Origin: Larkinella knui
Lineage (GTDB): Bacteria; Bacteroidota; Bacteroidia; Cytophagales; Spirosomataceae
Direction: 5' to 3'
NCBI RefSeq assembly: GCF_003858645.1
Contig: NZ_RQJP01000001.1
Location: forward strand, 434,001 to 498,000
DNA length: 64,000 nucleotides
Shown here: positions 8,404-16,629 of the stretch, piece by piece
Layout: every line of letters starts with the position of its first letter
Numbering within the stretch: position 1 is the first letter of the stretch
Notes under the pieces: generated by a model
Databases searched by the model: none
What the model was told of the DNA's origin: nothing
Seen by the model: the letters and a program-made list of their open reading frames with translations, nothing else
Translations under genes and position numbers: made by a program

Positions 8404-9669
8404 TTATTGCTCGGGTTTAGGGCTTTCCGCTACGGCTTTTAAAGCCTGTTCCATGTAAATTTCGCCGGTCAGTTCGCCCAGGCTGGTTCGGCTGATGTAG
8501 TCGTACCGTTTAAAGCTGTTAAAATCGACTTTGGTCAGCATGTAGCCAAAAGCATCGTTGGTGAGTCCGAACAAAAACGGGTATTTGGTATTCATGTGTC
8601 GCTTTACATAAAAACCGATGTTCGGTAAGGCTTCCCCCGGAACGGTCAGAATCTGGGCCGGGCCGATGTTCAGCAAATTCAGTTGGGTCGTCACGTTATC
8701 GGAGCTACTGAGTTTATACCCCAACGGCGAATTTTTGATGATGTATTTCATCAGATCCGATTGAATCGGAAATTCGATCATTCGACTGGCGCAATAGACT
8801 GACGGGTTTTCCAAAACCGGAGCGGTACTGACAATCCGCAAGGCTTCGTCGCCCAGCAACTCCCCAATCCGGATGCATTCTTCCCAGGTGTTGGCTTCGG
8901 TTCCGCCCTCGCGCCGGACGTCCGCCGTGACCATACCGCCCTGGGCGCCGTTCATGAAAATTGCCATGCCGCCGGTTTTGGATTCGATTTTGTCGTACAA
9001 CGGGCCGCACAAATCCGGACTCAGAATACCGCGTGCCGAGCCGATGACTTCGGGGTGAATGGCATAATTGACCAGCGTAACAATCGGTTTGCCTTTGCTG
9101 GCACCCGCCGACGCGATGGCCTGAATAACGCCACAGCGCGGATCGTATAAATCGGGGGCATAATAATTAAACGCGATTTTTCCTTTTGCTTCCCCAACGG
9201 CTATTTTCAGACTGGCGGGTTGCAGGTTCTTAACGGCTTCTTCAACGGCTTCGGCAATTTGCGCTACGCATTTATTCAGGTAGGGCAGATCTGCCAGCGC
9301 CTTTCCCGACTGATCCGGAAAACCGTAAGCGTCCGGACCGCTGTGCGTATGGGTGGCACCAATGAGCACATTGCCTGGTGGAATACTCTTGATCAGCGCC
9401 CGGGATTTGTTGCCCAAAACGGAAGGCCAGCCGAGGTTATCGACGCTGACAATCGCAATGCGCGTCGCGCCTTTTTCCAGCACAAACGCCCGAACGAACA
9501 GATCGCCTTTTTTCTCCGTGGCGGGTTTAGGCGTTCCGATTCCGCCTGAAATGGGCAGCAACGGACTGGGCGTGATGACCCGCAGAGCCGCCCCCGCCCG
9601 AAGCTGCTGGGCCCGGACGGAAAAGGTGAGCAGCGTGAAAACAAAACAAACAAGCAGGGTCTTTTTCAT
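8404..9669 (-). CDS. exported neutral/alkaline ceramidase-like hydrolase (N-terminal catalytic domain only)
   Basis: The ATG at 9667-9669 gives a signal peptide ending in VRAQ and a 421-residue protein. It resembles the zinc-dependent catalytic domain of neutral ceramidases: the start GAALRVITPS, the zinc motif GATHTHSGPDAYGF, a second histidine in NYAIHPEV, NGAQGGMVTADVR, and a C-terminal LTNDAFGYMLT segment that corresponds to the conserved NDYIGY region. Canonical bacterial ceramidases are about 650 residues with a C-terminal immunoglobulin-like domain, which is absent here. Such short members are frequent in Bacteroidota and are often annotated only by domain, so true ceramide amidase activity is not assured. 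It follows the second SusD gene after a 111-base gap that holds a long inverted repeat. Confidence 0.85.
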   Translation of the reverse strand: MKKTLLVCFVFTLLTFSVRAQQLRAGAALRVITPSPLLPISGGIGTPKPATEKKGDLFVRAFVLEKGATRIAIVSVDNLGWPSVLGNKSRALIKSIPPGNVLIGATHTHSGPDAYGFPDQSGKALADLPYLNKCVAQIAEAVEEAVKNLQPASLKIAVGEAKGKIAFNYYAPDLYDPRCGVIQAIASAGASKGKPIVTLVNYAIHPEVIGSARGILSPDLCGPLYDKIESKTGGMAIFMNGAQGGMVTADVRREGGTEANTWEECIRIGELLGDEALRIVSTAPVLENPSVYCASRMIEFPIQSDLMKYIIKNSPLGYKLSSSDNVTTQLNLLNIGPAQILTVPGEALPNIGFYVKRHMNTKYPFLFGLTNDAFGYMLTKVDFNSFKRYDYISRTSLGELTGEIYMEQALKAVAESPKPEQ

Positions 9670-9685
9670 GGATTTTAAAACGACA

Positions 9686-9761
9686 AAGAGTATAGACAAG
9701 AGATGGCGAGTGAAAGGCCACGTTGCCGGCCGGTTTGCTTTCCTCCCTTGTCTATACTCTT
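9686..9761. repeat. long-range perfect 15-bp inverted repeat between susD and ceramidase gene
   Basis: aagagtatagacaag at 9686-9700 is the exact reverse complement of 9747-9761, with a 46-base loop containing a further cggccgg palindrome. It fills most of the gap between SusD and the ceramidase-like gene. It could separate expression of the transporter genes from the enzymes by partial termination or RNA stabilisation. Confidence 0.7.
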
Positions 9762-9780
9762 CTTTTTACTTTTCAGGCTA

Positions 9781-11421
9781 TTACCACGGTTTACCGGTGC
9801 CCTGTAAAACCCACGGTTTCGACCAGGGGCTGTTTTTACCATCGGCTTCCGAGTTAGGTGTCAATTCCAGACGGCCAATGGCGACATCGGAATTGGCTTT
9901 GTTCAGATTCCGCTCATCGAGCATGTAATAAAACCGGACGGGCAGCACTTTGCGCTTGGAACTCGGGCCGGTTTTCAATACCGGAAAACCGGTCCGGCGG
10001 TAATCGAACCAGGCTTCGGTGGCGGCTGTCCAGCTGGCCATCCATTTCTGCTCGATAATCTGCTGCTGGGTTCCGTTATAAGCAACCGCTTTCTGGGCGA
10101 TGTAGGCCGGATACGCACTGGCGACGCCCCAGGTTTCCATGGAAGCTTTGACGCCCGCTTCGTACCGCGCTTTGGCATCCCCCGCGGCCCAGCCTTTTTG
10201 GGCAGCTTCGGCCAGAATGAAGTTCACTTCCGACGCCGACATCAGCCGGGCTTTCAGCAGTGGACCCTTGGCGGCTTTGTAGATGTCGTTCAGCCACGAA
10301 ACGTGCGGATTTTTAGCCGCCTGTTCAGCCGTTGGGCTCAGGTTGTAGGACGCCCCACCGACAATGGCCGTTGGTAGTCCTACGTAGTTTGGATCCGTAT
10401 TGACGTCTTTTCCCACCACTTTATCCGGCGACAAATACCGTTTGCCATCAATGATTTTATCGGTACCGGCCGGAAGCGTGGCATCGACTACCAGCGGAAT
10501 CTGCACTTTGTTGGCCCAGACCGGCAGGCGCGGGTCGCTGACCGCCAGCAGTGCTTTCACGAACGTATCACTCATTTTCAACCGGCGGTAATTGCTTTCG
10601 CTGGCGTCGTAGGTCGTATTGGCTGGCCACGAATCGGAATCGCTGTTGCCGGCAAACGGCATGGCGGCATCGTCGGCAGAAGCCGTAATGATCGGATACT
10701 GCGTGGCGTTGGCGATGATTTTTTCGATACCGGCTTTGGCCACATCCGGTTTTTTCAGCGAAAGCCGCATGTAATACCGCAACGCCAGCGAGTTGGCCAG
10801 TTTCCGCCATTTGGCCGGGTCGCCTTTGTAATAGACATCCGCCGATTCGGCAGTGCTGTTGTAGGCGCTTTTGGCTTTCGACAGCAGGGTGTTGGCTTTT
10901 TCCAGATCGGCCAGAATGCCGGTGTAAATGGCTTCCTGGGTGTCATAAACCGGAAACGTGTTTTCTGTACCACCCACGGCCCCTTTCAAGGCCTGGCTGT
11001 AGGGCGCATCGCCCCAGAGGTCGGTGATCAGACCGAACACCATGGACTTCATGACCAGCGCAATGCCCTGATGGAGTTCGAAATTCAATTCCACCGAGCG
11101 GTTGTAGACGAACTGGTTGTTGCGCAGAATATCGTAATAACTGCTCCAGCTTTGACTACCACCCCAGTCGTAATCGTTGTGACCACCGCTCCAGCCGTCT
11201 TTCTGGGTATGTTGCATGACGCCAGCAATGTCCTGATAGCCCAGGTTTACGAAGGCTTTGCCGGTTTCGGTCAGGACGGTCGATAAAACCAGGTTCGGGT
11301 GCGCCGTTGTCGGTTGCACGCCGTTGGGATTCACGTTCAGATCGGTTAAATCTCTGCAGGAAAAAACCGTCAGGGCAAACAGAACAACGGGAATCAGCAG
11401 TTTATGGGTGAAAATTTTCAT
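9781..11421 (-). CDS. SusD/RagB-family nutrient-binding lipoprotein (second pair)
   Basis: A 546-residue lipoprotein with a signal peptide ending in the lipobox TVFSC (Cys about 22). The mature N terminus (DLTDLNVNPNGV) and the helical TPR-like body place it in the SusD-like group typical of Bacteroidota outer-membrane import complexes. Segments such as KGDPAKWRKLANSLALRYYM, NFILAEAAQKGWAAGDA and TEAWFDYRRTGFP are family hallmarks. It caps the SusC barrel encoded 23 bases upstream and hands over ligand from the cell surface. It is highly similar along its length to the SusD at 14968-16614, indicating tandem duplication of the whole SusC/SusD pair. Confidence 0.95.
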   Translation of the reverse strand: MKIFTHKLLIPVVLFALTVFSCRDLTDLNVNPNGVQPTTAHPNLVLSTVLTETGKAFVNLGYQDIAGVMQHTQKDGWSGGHNDYDWGGSQSWSSYYDILRNNQFVYNRSVELNFELHQGIALVMKSMVFGLITDLWGDAPYSQALKGAVGGTENTFPVYDTQEAIYTGILADLEKANTLLSKAKSAYNSTAESADVYYKGDPAKWRKLANSLALRYYMRLSLKKPDVAKAGIEKIIANATQYPIITASADDAAMPFAGNSDSDSWPANTTYDASESNYRRLKMSDTFVKALLAVSDPRLPVWANKVQIPLVVDATLPAGTDKIIDGKRYLSPDKVVGKDVNTDPNYVGLPTAIVGGASYNLSPTAEQAAKNPHVSWLNDIYKAAKGPLLKARLMSASEVNFILAEAAQKGWAAGDAKARYEAGVKASMETWGVASAYPAYIAQKAVAYNGTQQQIIEQKWMASWTAATEAWFDYRRTGFPVLKTGPSSKRKVLPVRFYYMLDERNLNKANSDVAIGRLELTPNSEADGKNSPWSKPWVLQGTGKPW

Positions 11422-11444
11422 GGTTTTTGAGAAGATCGGGTTAC

Positions 11445-14400
11445 TTAAAATGTTAAACCAAGCCGGAAGCCAACCGGAATCACCCAGGGCGTTACGTTAT
11501 ACCGCTCAATGCCTTGTTTGAACTGAATACCGGAGCTTTGCACGCCCGATTCCAGCTGAAAAGCCATTTCCGGATCGATGCCGATTTTGGCCGCCGTCCA
11601 CAGAATAATGTTCCGGCTGTAGACCGATACGTTCGCATTTTGCAACCCCAGACGTTTCACAAAGCCCTGCGGCAGTTCATAGCCCAGGGACACTTCGCGG
11701 AGTTTCAGGAACGAGGCATCAAACATGACGGCCCGCGAAAAAGCCCAGGAGGTTGCTCCCGCAAAGGGCAGCATCAGCGTTCCCGGACCCCCTAAATTCT
11801 CTTTGTAACCGGTTGGTTTTCCGGTTTCATCGTAACCCGTTGCCAGCACGCCCGGGATGAATACCCCGCCGTGGGGCAGCGTATACGGGCCATATTTGAA
11901 CGGATAGCCGCCGTAGTCGGGCGTTGGTCCACCCACCAGCGGGAAGTTATTACCGTTCATTAAAATCATTTTGTCCTGGTTGGCAACCAGGTAATTCCGC
12001 AAGGCGTCGCCGGTCAGCCCGTTCGGGTTGATCAATTTATCCAGAAACAACTGCGACCGGCCGTCTTCTTCGCCGTAGCGATAGGTTTGCGAAACAAAAT
12101 CACCACCGTTGCGCCAGTCGAACGTCATGTTCAGGCTGAAACCCCGGTAGGTAAGCGACGTTTGCATTCCGAGAATAAAGCGCGGGTTAAAATTGCCGAT
12201 TTTGTTTCTGGTGTTGATGGCATCGATGGCCTGCCATTTGCCGGTTTGGTCCAGAATCGGGTAGCCGTAATACGGTGAATTTTTGTCTTCCACCGTCACA
12301 ACTTTCGCGTCGTAAAGATCGCCGATTTCATCCCCTACGTAGGTCCAGGCACCGCCTTTGGCATCGGTCCAGAGCGTGAAATAGGGGAGGTCGTCGGATA
12401 GTTTTTTGATGGTGGTACGGTTGCGGGTCAGGTTGGCGTTCACATCCAGGCGCCAGCCGTTTTTCTCGATGGGTGTTCCGCCCAGAGTAAACTCATAGCC
12501 TTTGCTGACCAGTAACCCGGCGTTGATGTTTTTCAAGGAGTAGCCCGAAGACGGCGGGGTTTTGGTGCTCAGGATCTGGTTGCGGTTTTCCGAAACGTAA
12601 TACGTGGCACTGGCCCGCAGCCGGTTTCTGAACAGACTGACATCCAGACCAACTTCCTTTGAGGTCGCAATTTCCGGTTTCAGGTTCGAGATCAGCAGCG
12701 TTCCCGGAACGTTCAACCGGGGAATACCGTCCCAACTCCCGGCGTTGTCCAGCGTGCTCAGGAGCATGTACGGATTGGCATCGTTCCCCACCTGGGCGAT
12801 ACCACCCCGCAGTTTGAGCAAGCTAATGGAGCTCGAAACCGGCAGAATTTCATTCAACAGCACACTCAGCGAAGCCGAGGGATAGAAATAGGAGCGGTTG
12901 GCGGCCGGCAGCGTGCTCGACCAGTCGTTCCGGGCCGTCAGGTCCAGATACACCATGTCCTTGAAGCTCAGGTTGGCCAAGCCATACAGGCTGTAAATAC
13001 CGCGCTCATAGCGGGTGCTGTTGTAGTCGAGGTTGGCTGGCGAAATGTTCTGAATCGTGAACACGCCCGGTACAATCAGGCCCGTACCGCCCCGGGTTGC
13101 GGTGGTAACGTTCGAGCCTTTCTGATACCGGTAATTGCCACCCACCGAGAAGGAGATGCCAAAATGACTGACTTCTTTTTTGTACGAAGCCAGAAAGTCG
13201 ATGTTGTTTTCAAACGGTTTGAGGTTGATTACGCCGTAAGCTCCGCGGGGATCGTTGGTGTAACTATTGGCAATTTTGGTTTCCCGCTCTTCCGTGTACG
13301 TATCCAGCGCATACCGGCCCATAAAGCTCAGGTCTTTGGTAATCTGCCAGTCCAGTTTCATGTTCCCGAAAAGCCGGTCGCGGGTGAATCCGTTGTTGAC
13401 TTCATTGGCCAGAAAATACGGGTTATTGTAAATGCCGTTGTATTGCGTACGTTGCTGCAACCCCACCTGGCCGGGCATCCAGTAGTCTTTCAAATCCCGC
13501 AGATCGATGTGGGGAGACGTATTGTAAGCCGCCTGAAGCGGATTACTTCCGCGGTTTCCGGCCGGGCGGTTGTTCGAACTGTTGCGGCTGATGTCCAGAT
13601 TAGTGCTCAGACGCAACTGGTTGTTCAACTTCATCGATGTACTGAGATTCAGCGTATTTTTGAAGAGGTCCGAATTCGGGATGATCCCGTGGTTCTGCAT
13701 GTTCGAATACGAAATCCGGTACGTAATCTGGTCGTTGCTGTTGGCAACGGAAATTCCGTTGGTGGTGGTGATGCCGGTCTGTACAAAATTCTTCACGTTG
13801 TTGGGATGCGACACCAGCGGCATCGGAATGGGTTTTCCGTTCGCATCCAGCGGGCTGTTCCACTGCACTTCTTCGTACCCTTTGTCCAGAGCCGCCCCGT
13901 AGGTTGCGCCAATCTGCTCCTCGATCAGCTTGCCGAACGGGTTGGTGAGCGGGTTTTTGCTGATGGAAACCGGAATGGCCGAATACTGGCCCGAGCCAAA
14001 GCTGGTTTGCCATTTCAGGAATTTGTAGGGTTTGTCAAAAACCGTATTGGAGGTGATGGTTACCGTCAGCTTTTTGACTTTCGACCCACTTTTGGTCGTG
14101 ATCAGCACCACCCCGTTTCCGGCCCGTGTGCCATACAGGGCGGCTGCGCTGGGGCCTTTCAGGATGGAGATCGTTTCGATATCGTCGGGGTTCAGACCGG
14201 AAATGGCGTTGCCATAATCCACGCGGTTGTCGTTCCCCACCTGACTCACGTTGTTGAGCGTGTTGGCAATCGGAACACCGTCGACGACGAACAGCGGCTG
14301 ATTGTCGCTGCTGAGCGATTTGGCACCCCGAATGACCATGCTGACCGACGAACCGGTTCCGCCCGTGGCGCTGATAGTAACCCCCGCCACTTTCCCGGCC

Positions 14401-14852
14401 ATGCTGTTGAGCACGTTTTCCTGAACCACGCGCGTGAGGTCCTTGCCGTCGATTTTTCCCACCGAGTAGCCCAGCGATCGTTCTTCGCGTTTGATACCGA
14501 GGGCGGTTACGACGGCTTCCTGCAAGGTTTCGGCGCTTTCCGTCATCGTTACGTCAATGGTGTTACGGTTCCCAATCTGAACTTCTTCGGTTTTGTACCC
14601 AATGTACGAATAAACGAGTGCGGGACTGGAGCCACTGACTTCCAGCGAATACCGGCCGTTGATATCACTGGTGGTTCCAACGGTGGAACCTTTGATGAGC
14701 ACATTGACGCCGGGGATGGGGGAGTTGTCGGTTCCCAATTTGATGGTGCCGGTGATTCGCCGGGACTGCGCCCAGGCTGGCGTGAGGCAACCCGCCAGCA
14801 ACCATGTGGCGACAAACAAATACCTCAGTAGAACAATAGATGTTTTGGTCAT
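11445..14852 (-). CDS. SusC/RagA TonB-linked outer-membrane transporter (second pair, no STN domain)
   Basis: A 1135-residue protein with signal peptide (cleaved near AWAQ, residue 28), then a carboxypeptidase-regulatory-like domain of about 80 residues (ITGTIKLGTDNSPIPGVNVL), the plug domain with the SusC signature (TALGIKREERSLGYSV, VVDGVPIANTLNNVSQ, ILKGPSAAALYGTRAGNGVV) and a long beta-barrel. It imports ligand captured by its SusD partner using TonB energy. Unlike its paralog at 16630 it lacks the N-terminal STN signalling domain, so it should not itself feed the FecR/sigma pathway. It sits downstream of the first pair after a strong hairpin (14905-14936), so its expression may be lower or separately initiated. 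Confidence 0.95.
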   Translation of the reverse strand: MTKTSIVLLRYLFVATWLLAGCLTPAWAQSRRITGTIKLGTDNSPIPGVNVLIKGSTVGTTSDINGRYSLEVSGSSPALVYSYIGYKTEEVQIGNRNTIDVTMTESAETLQEAVVTALGIKREERSLGYSVGKIDGKDLTRVVQENVLNSMAGKVAGVTISATGGTGSSVSMVIRGAKSLSSDNQPLFVVDGVPIANTLNNVSQVGNDNRVDYGNAISGLNPDDIETISILKGPSAAALYGTRAGNGVVLITTKSGSKVKKLTVTITSNTVFDKPYKFLKWQTSFGSGQYSAIPVSISKNPLTNPFGKLIEEQIGATYGAALDKGYEEVQWNSPLDANGKPIPMPLVSHPNNVKNFVQTGITTTNGISVANSNDQITYRISYSNMQNHGIIPNSDLFKNTLNLSTSMKLNNQLRLSTNLDISRNSSNNRPAGNRGSNPLQAAYNTSPHIDLRDLKDYWMPGQVGLQQRTQYNGIYNNPYFLANEVNNGFTRDRLFGNMKLDWQITKDLSFMGRYALDTYTEERETKIANSYTNDPRGAYGVINLKPFENNIDFLASYKKEVSHFGISFSVGGNYRYQKGSNVTTATRGGTGLIVPGVFTIQNISPANLDYNSTRYERGIYSLYGLANLSFKDMVYLDLTARNDWSSTLPAANRSYFYPSASLSVLLNEILPVSSSISLLKLRGGIAQVGNDANPYMLLSTLDNAGSWDGIPRLNVPGTLLISNLKPEIATSKEVGLDVSLFRNRLRASATYYVSENRNQILSTKTPPSSGYSLKNINAGLLVSKGYEFTLGGTPIEKNGWRLDVNANLTRNRTTIKKLSDDLPYFTLWTDAKGGAWTYVGDEIGDLYDAKVVTVEDKNSPYYGYPILDQTGKWQAIDAINTRNKIGNFNPRFILGMQTSLTYRGFSLNMTFDWRNGGDFVSQTYRYGEEDGRSQLFLDKLINPNGLTGDALRNYLVANQDKMILMNGNNFPLVGGPTPDYGGYPFKYGPYTLPHGGVFIPGVLATGYDETGKPTGYKENLGGPGTLMLPFAGATSWAFSRAVMFDASFLKLREVSLGYELPQGFVKRLGLQNANVSVYSRNIILWTAAKIGIDPEMAFQLESGVQSSGIQFKQGIERYNVTPWVIPVGFRLGLTF

Positions 14853-14904
14853 AGTAATTAGGTGTGATTAGGAAGATAAAAAGCTTAAATATAATTATTA
14901 GTAT

Positions 14905-14936
14905 GTAAAAAGGGTGGAGTAATCCACCCTTTTTAC
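14905..14936 (-). terminator. perfect 14-bp hairpin between the two SusC/SusD pairs
   Basis: gtaaaaagggtgga at 14905-14918 pairs perfectly with 14923-14936 around a four-base loop. The A/T end of the stem supplies a T-rich 3' flank on both strands. It lies directly after the stop of the first SusD and before the second SusC, so it can act as a partial terminator or an mRNA 3'-end stabiliser that sets the ratio of the two pairs. Confidence 0.75.
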
Positions 14937-14967
14937 AATTTTTATCCGTAAAAATAACTAAGTACGA

Positions 14968-16614
14968 CTACCAGGGCTTACCGGTTCCCTGAATCAGCCA
15001 GGGCTTTGACCAGGGGCTGTTTTTGCCCTGGGCCTGCGAATAGGTGGTTGTTTCCAGTTTGTCGGCAGCGGCCGTTGCATTTTTAGCGTTGATGTTCATC
15101 TCATCTTTCATGTAATAGAAACGAACGGGCAACACCGCTCTTTTGGCCGCAGGGCCCGCTTTCAGTTCCGGGAAACCGGTCCGGCGGTAGTCAAACCAGG
15201 CTTCTGTGGCAGCTGTCCAGCTGGCAATCCATTTTTGCTGAATCACCTGCTTGATCGTTTTGTCAAAGGCTACGCCCGGATTGGTAATGTACGTAGCGTA
15301 ATTACTACCCACCGTCCAGGTGTTCAGCGACGCTTTAATACCCGCTTCGTAATGGGCTTTGGCATCACCCGCAGCCCAGCCTTTCAGAGCCGCTTCGGCC
15401 AGAATGAAGTGAACTTCGGCGGCCGAAACCAGCCGTGATTTCAGCAGAGGCCCTTTGGCGGCTTTGTAAATATCGTTCAGGAACGATACGTGCGGATTGA
15501 AGGACGTCTGACCCGGTGTCGGGTTGAGGTTGTAGGCTGACGGCAGCGCTGAAACGCTCGGTGGCAAACCCACGTAATCCGGATCGGTGTCGATAACCGT
15601 AGTGCCCACTTTGTCGGGTGACAAATACCGCTTTCCATTCACGATCTTGTCGGTTCCGGCCGGTAAAGTAGCATCAACAACGAGCGGTATTTCGACTTTA
15701 TTCGCCCAGATCGCCAACCGGGGGTCTTTCAACGCCTGCAAGGCTTTCACAAACGGGGCGCTCATTTTAATCCGGCGGTAGTTGCTGCCACTGATGTCGT
15801 ATACCGAGTTGGCGGGCCATGACGTTCCGTCACTCGTTCCGGGGAAGCTCATGGTGGCGTCGTCGGTTTCGACCGAAATGATCGGATATTGAGCCGCACC
15901 GGCAACAATCTTTTCGATACCGGCTTTGGCTACGTCGGCTTTCTTGCTCGAAATGCGCATGTAATACCGCAGCAGGAGCGAGTTGGCCAGCTTCCGCCAT
16001 TTGGTCGGATCACCTTTGTAGTATACGTCCGCTTCATCGACGATGCTGGAGTATTCGGCCTTGGTTTTTGACAACAAGGTGTTCGCTTTTTCCAGATCGG
16101 CGATAATGCCGGCATAAATAACTTCCTGCGAATCGTAGACTGGCGTGATATTTTCGACTCCGCCCAGGTCGCCTTTCAGTGCATTGGTATAGGGAGCATC
16201 GCCGTACAGGTCCGTAATCAAACCAAAGACCATCGACTTCATCACCAGGGAAACACCCTGATGAAATTCGAGCTTCTGATCAACGGCCCGATCATACAGC
16301 AACTGGTTGTTGCGCAGAATATCGTAATAGCCGCTCCAGCTCTGGCCGTCGGTCCAGTCGTAGTCGTTGTGACCGCTCGACCACGCGTCTTTCTGCGTGT
16401 GTTGCATCACCCCGGCGATGTCCATGTAGCCTAAGTTCACAAATGCTTTCCCGGTTTCGGTCAGGACCGACGGCAGCACCAGGTTCGGGTTCACCGTTTC
16501 GGGCTCAACACCGTTGGGGTTTACGTTCAGCTCGGTTAAGTCCTTACAGGAAAAGAAGGTCGTTAACAGCGCGACGAAAACAATGGATTTTTTAGACAAG
16601 ATCTTCATACTCAT
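14968..16614 (-). CDS. SusD/RagB-family nutrient-binding lipoprotein (first pair)
   Basis: A 548-residue lipoprotein; the start is ATG at 16614, with a second ATG two codons later at 16608 that could be the true start. The signal peptide ends at TTFFSC (Cys about 23), followed by KDLTELNVNPNGVEPETV. The rest is close to the SusD at 9781 over its whole length, with the same conserved blocks (KGDPTKWRKLANSLLLRYYM, FILAEAALKGWAAGDA, TEAWFDYRRTGFPELK). It is encoded 15 bases after the STN-bearing SusC and is its expected surface partner. Ligand-binding residues cannot be assigned without a structure. Confidence 0.95.
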   Translation of the reverse strand: MSMKILSKKSIVFVALLTTFFSCKDLTELNVNPNGVEPETVNPNLVLPSVLTETGKAFVNLGYMDIAGVMQHTQKDAWSSGHNDYDWTDGQSWSGYYDILRNNQLLYDRAVDQKLEFHQGVSLVMKSMVFGLITDLYGDAPYTNALKGDLGGVENITPVYDSQEVIYAGIIADLEKANTLLSKTKAEYSSIVDEADVYYKGDPTKWRKLANSLLLRYYMRISSKKADVAKAGIEKIVAGAAQYPIISVETDDATMSFPGTSDGTSWPANSVYDISGSNYRRIKMSAPFVKALQALKDPRLAIWANKVEIPLVVDATLPAGTDKIVNGKRYLSPDKVGTTVIDTDPDYVGLPPSVSALPSAYNLNPTPGQTSFNPHVSFLNDIYKAAKGPLLKSRLVSAAEVHFILAEAALKGWAAGDAKAHYEAGIKASLNTWTVGSNYATYITNPGVAFDKTIKQVIQQKWIASWTAATEAWFDYRRTGFPELKAGPAAKRAVLPVRFYYMKDEMNINAKNATAAADKLETTTYSQAQGKNSPWSKPWLIQGTGKPW

Positions 16615-16629
16615 GAAGTTTATAATGGC

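Noticed and set aside
13164-14831. 555-codon plus-strand open frame inside the second SusC gene
   Set aside because: It is a long shadow frame caused by codon usage; no start signal, domain or signal peptide, and the SusC frame is unquestionable.
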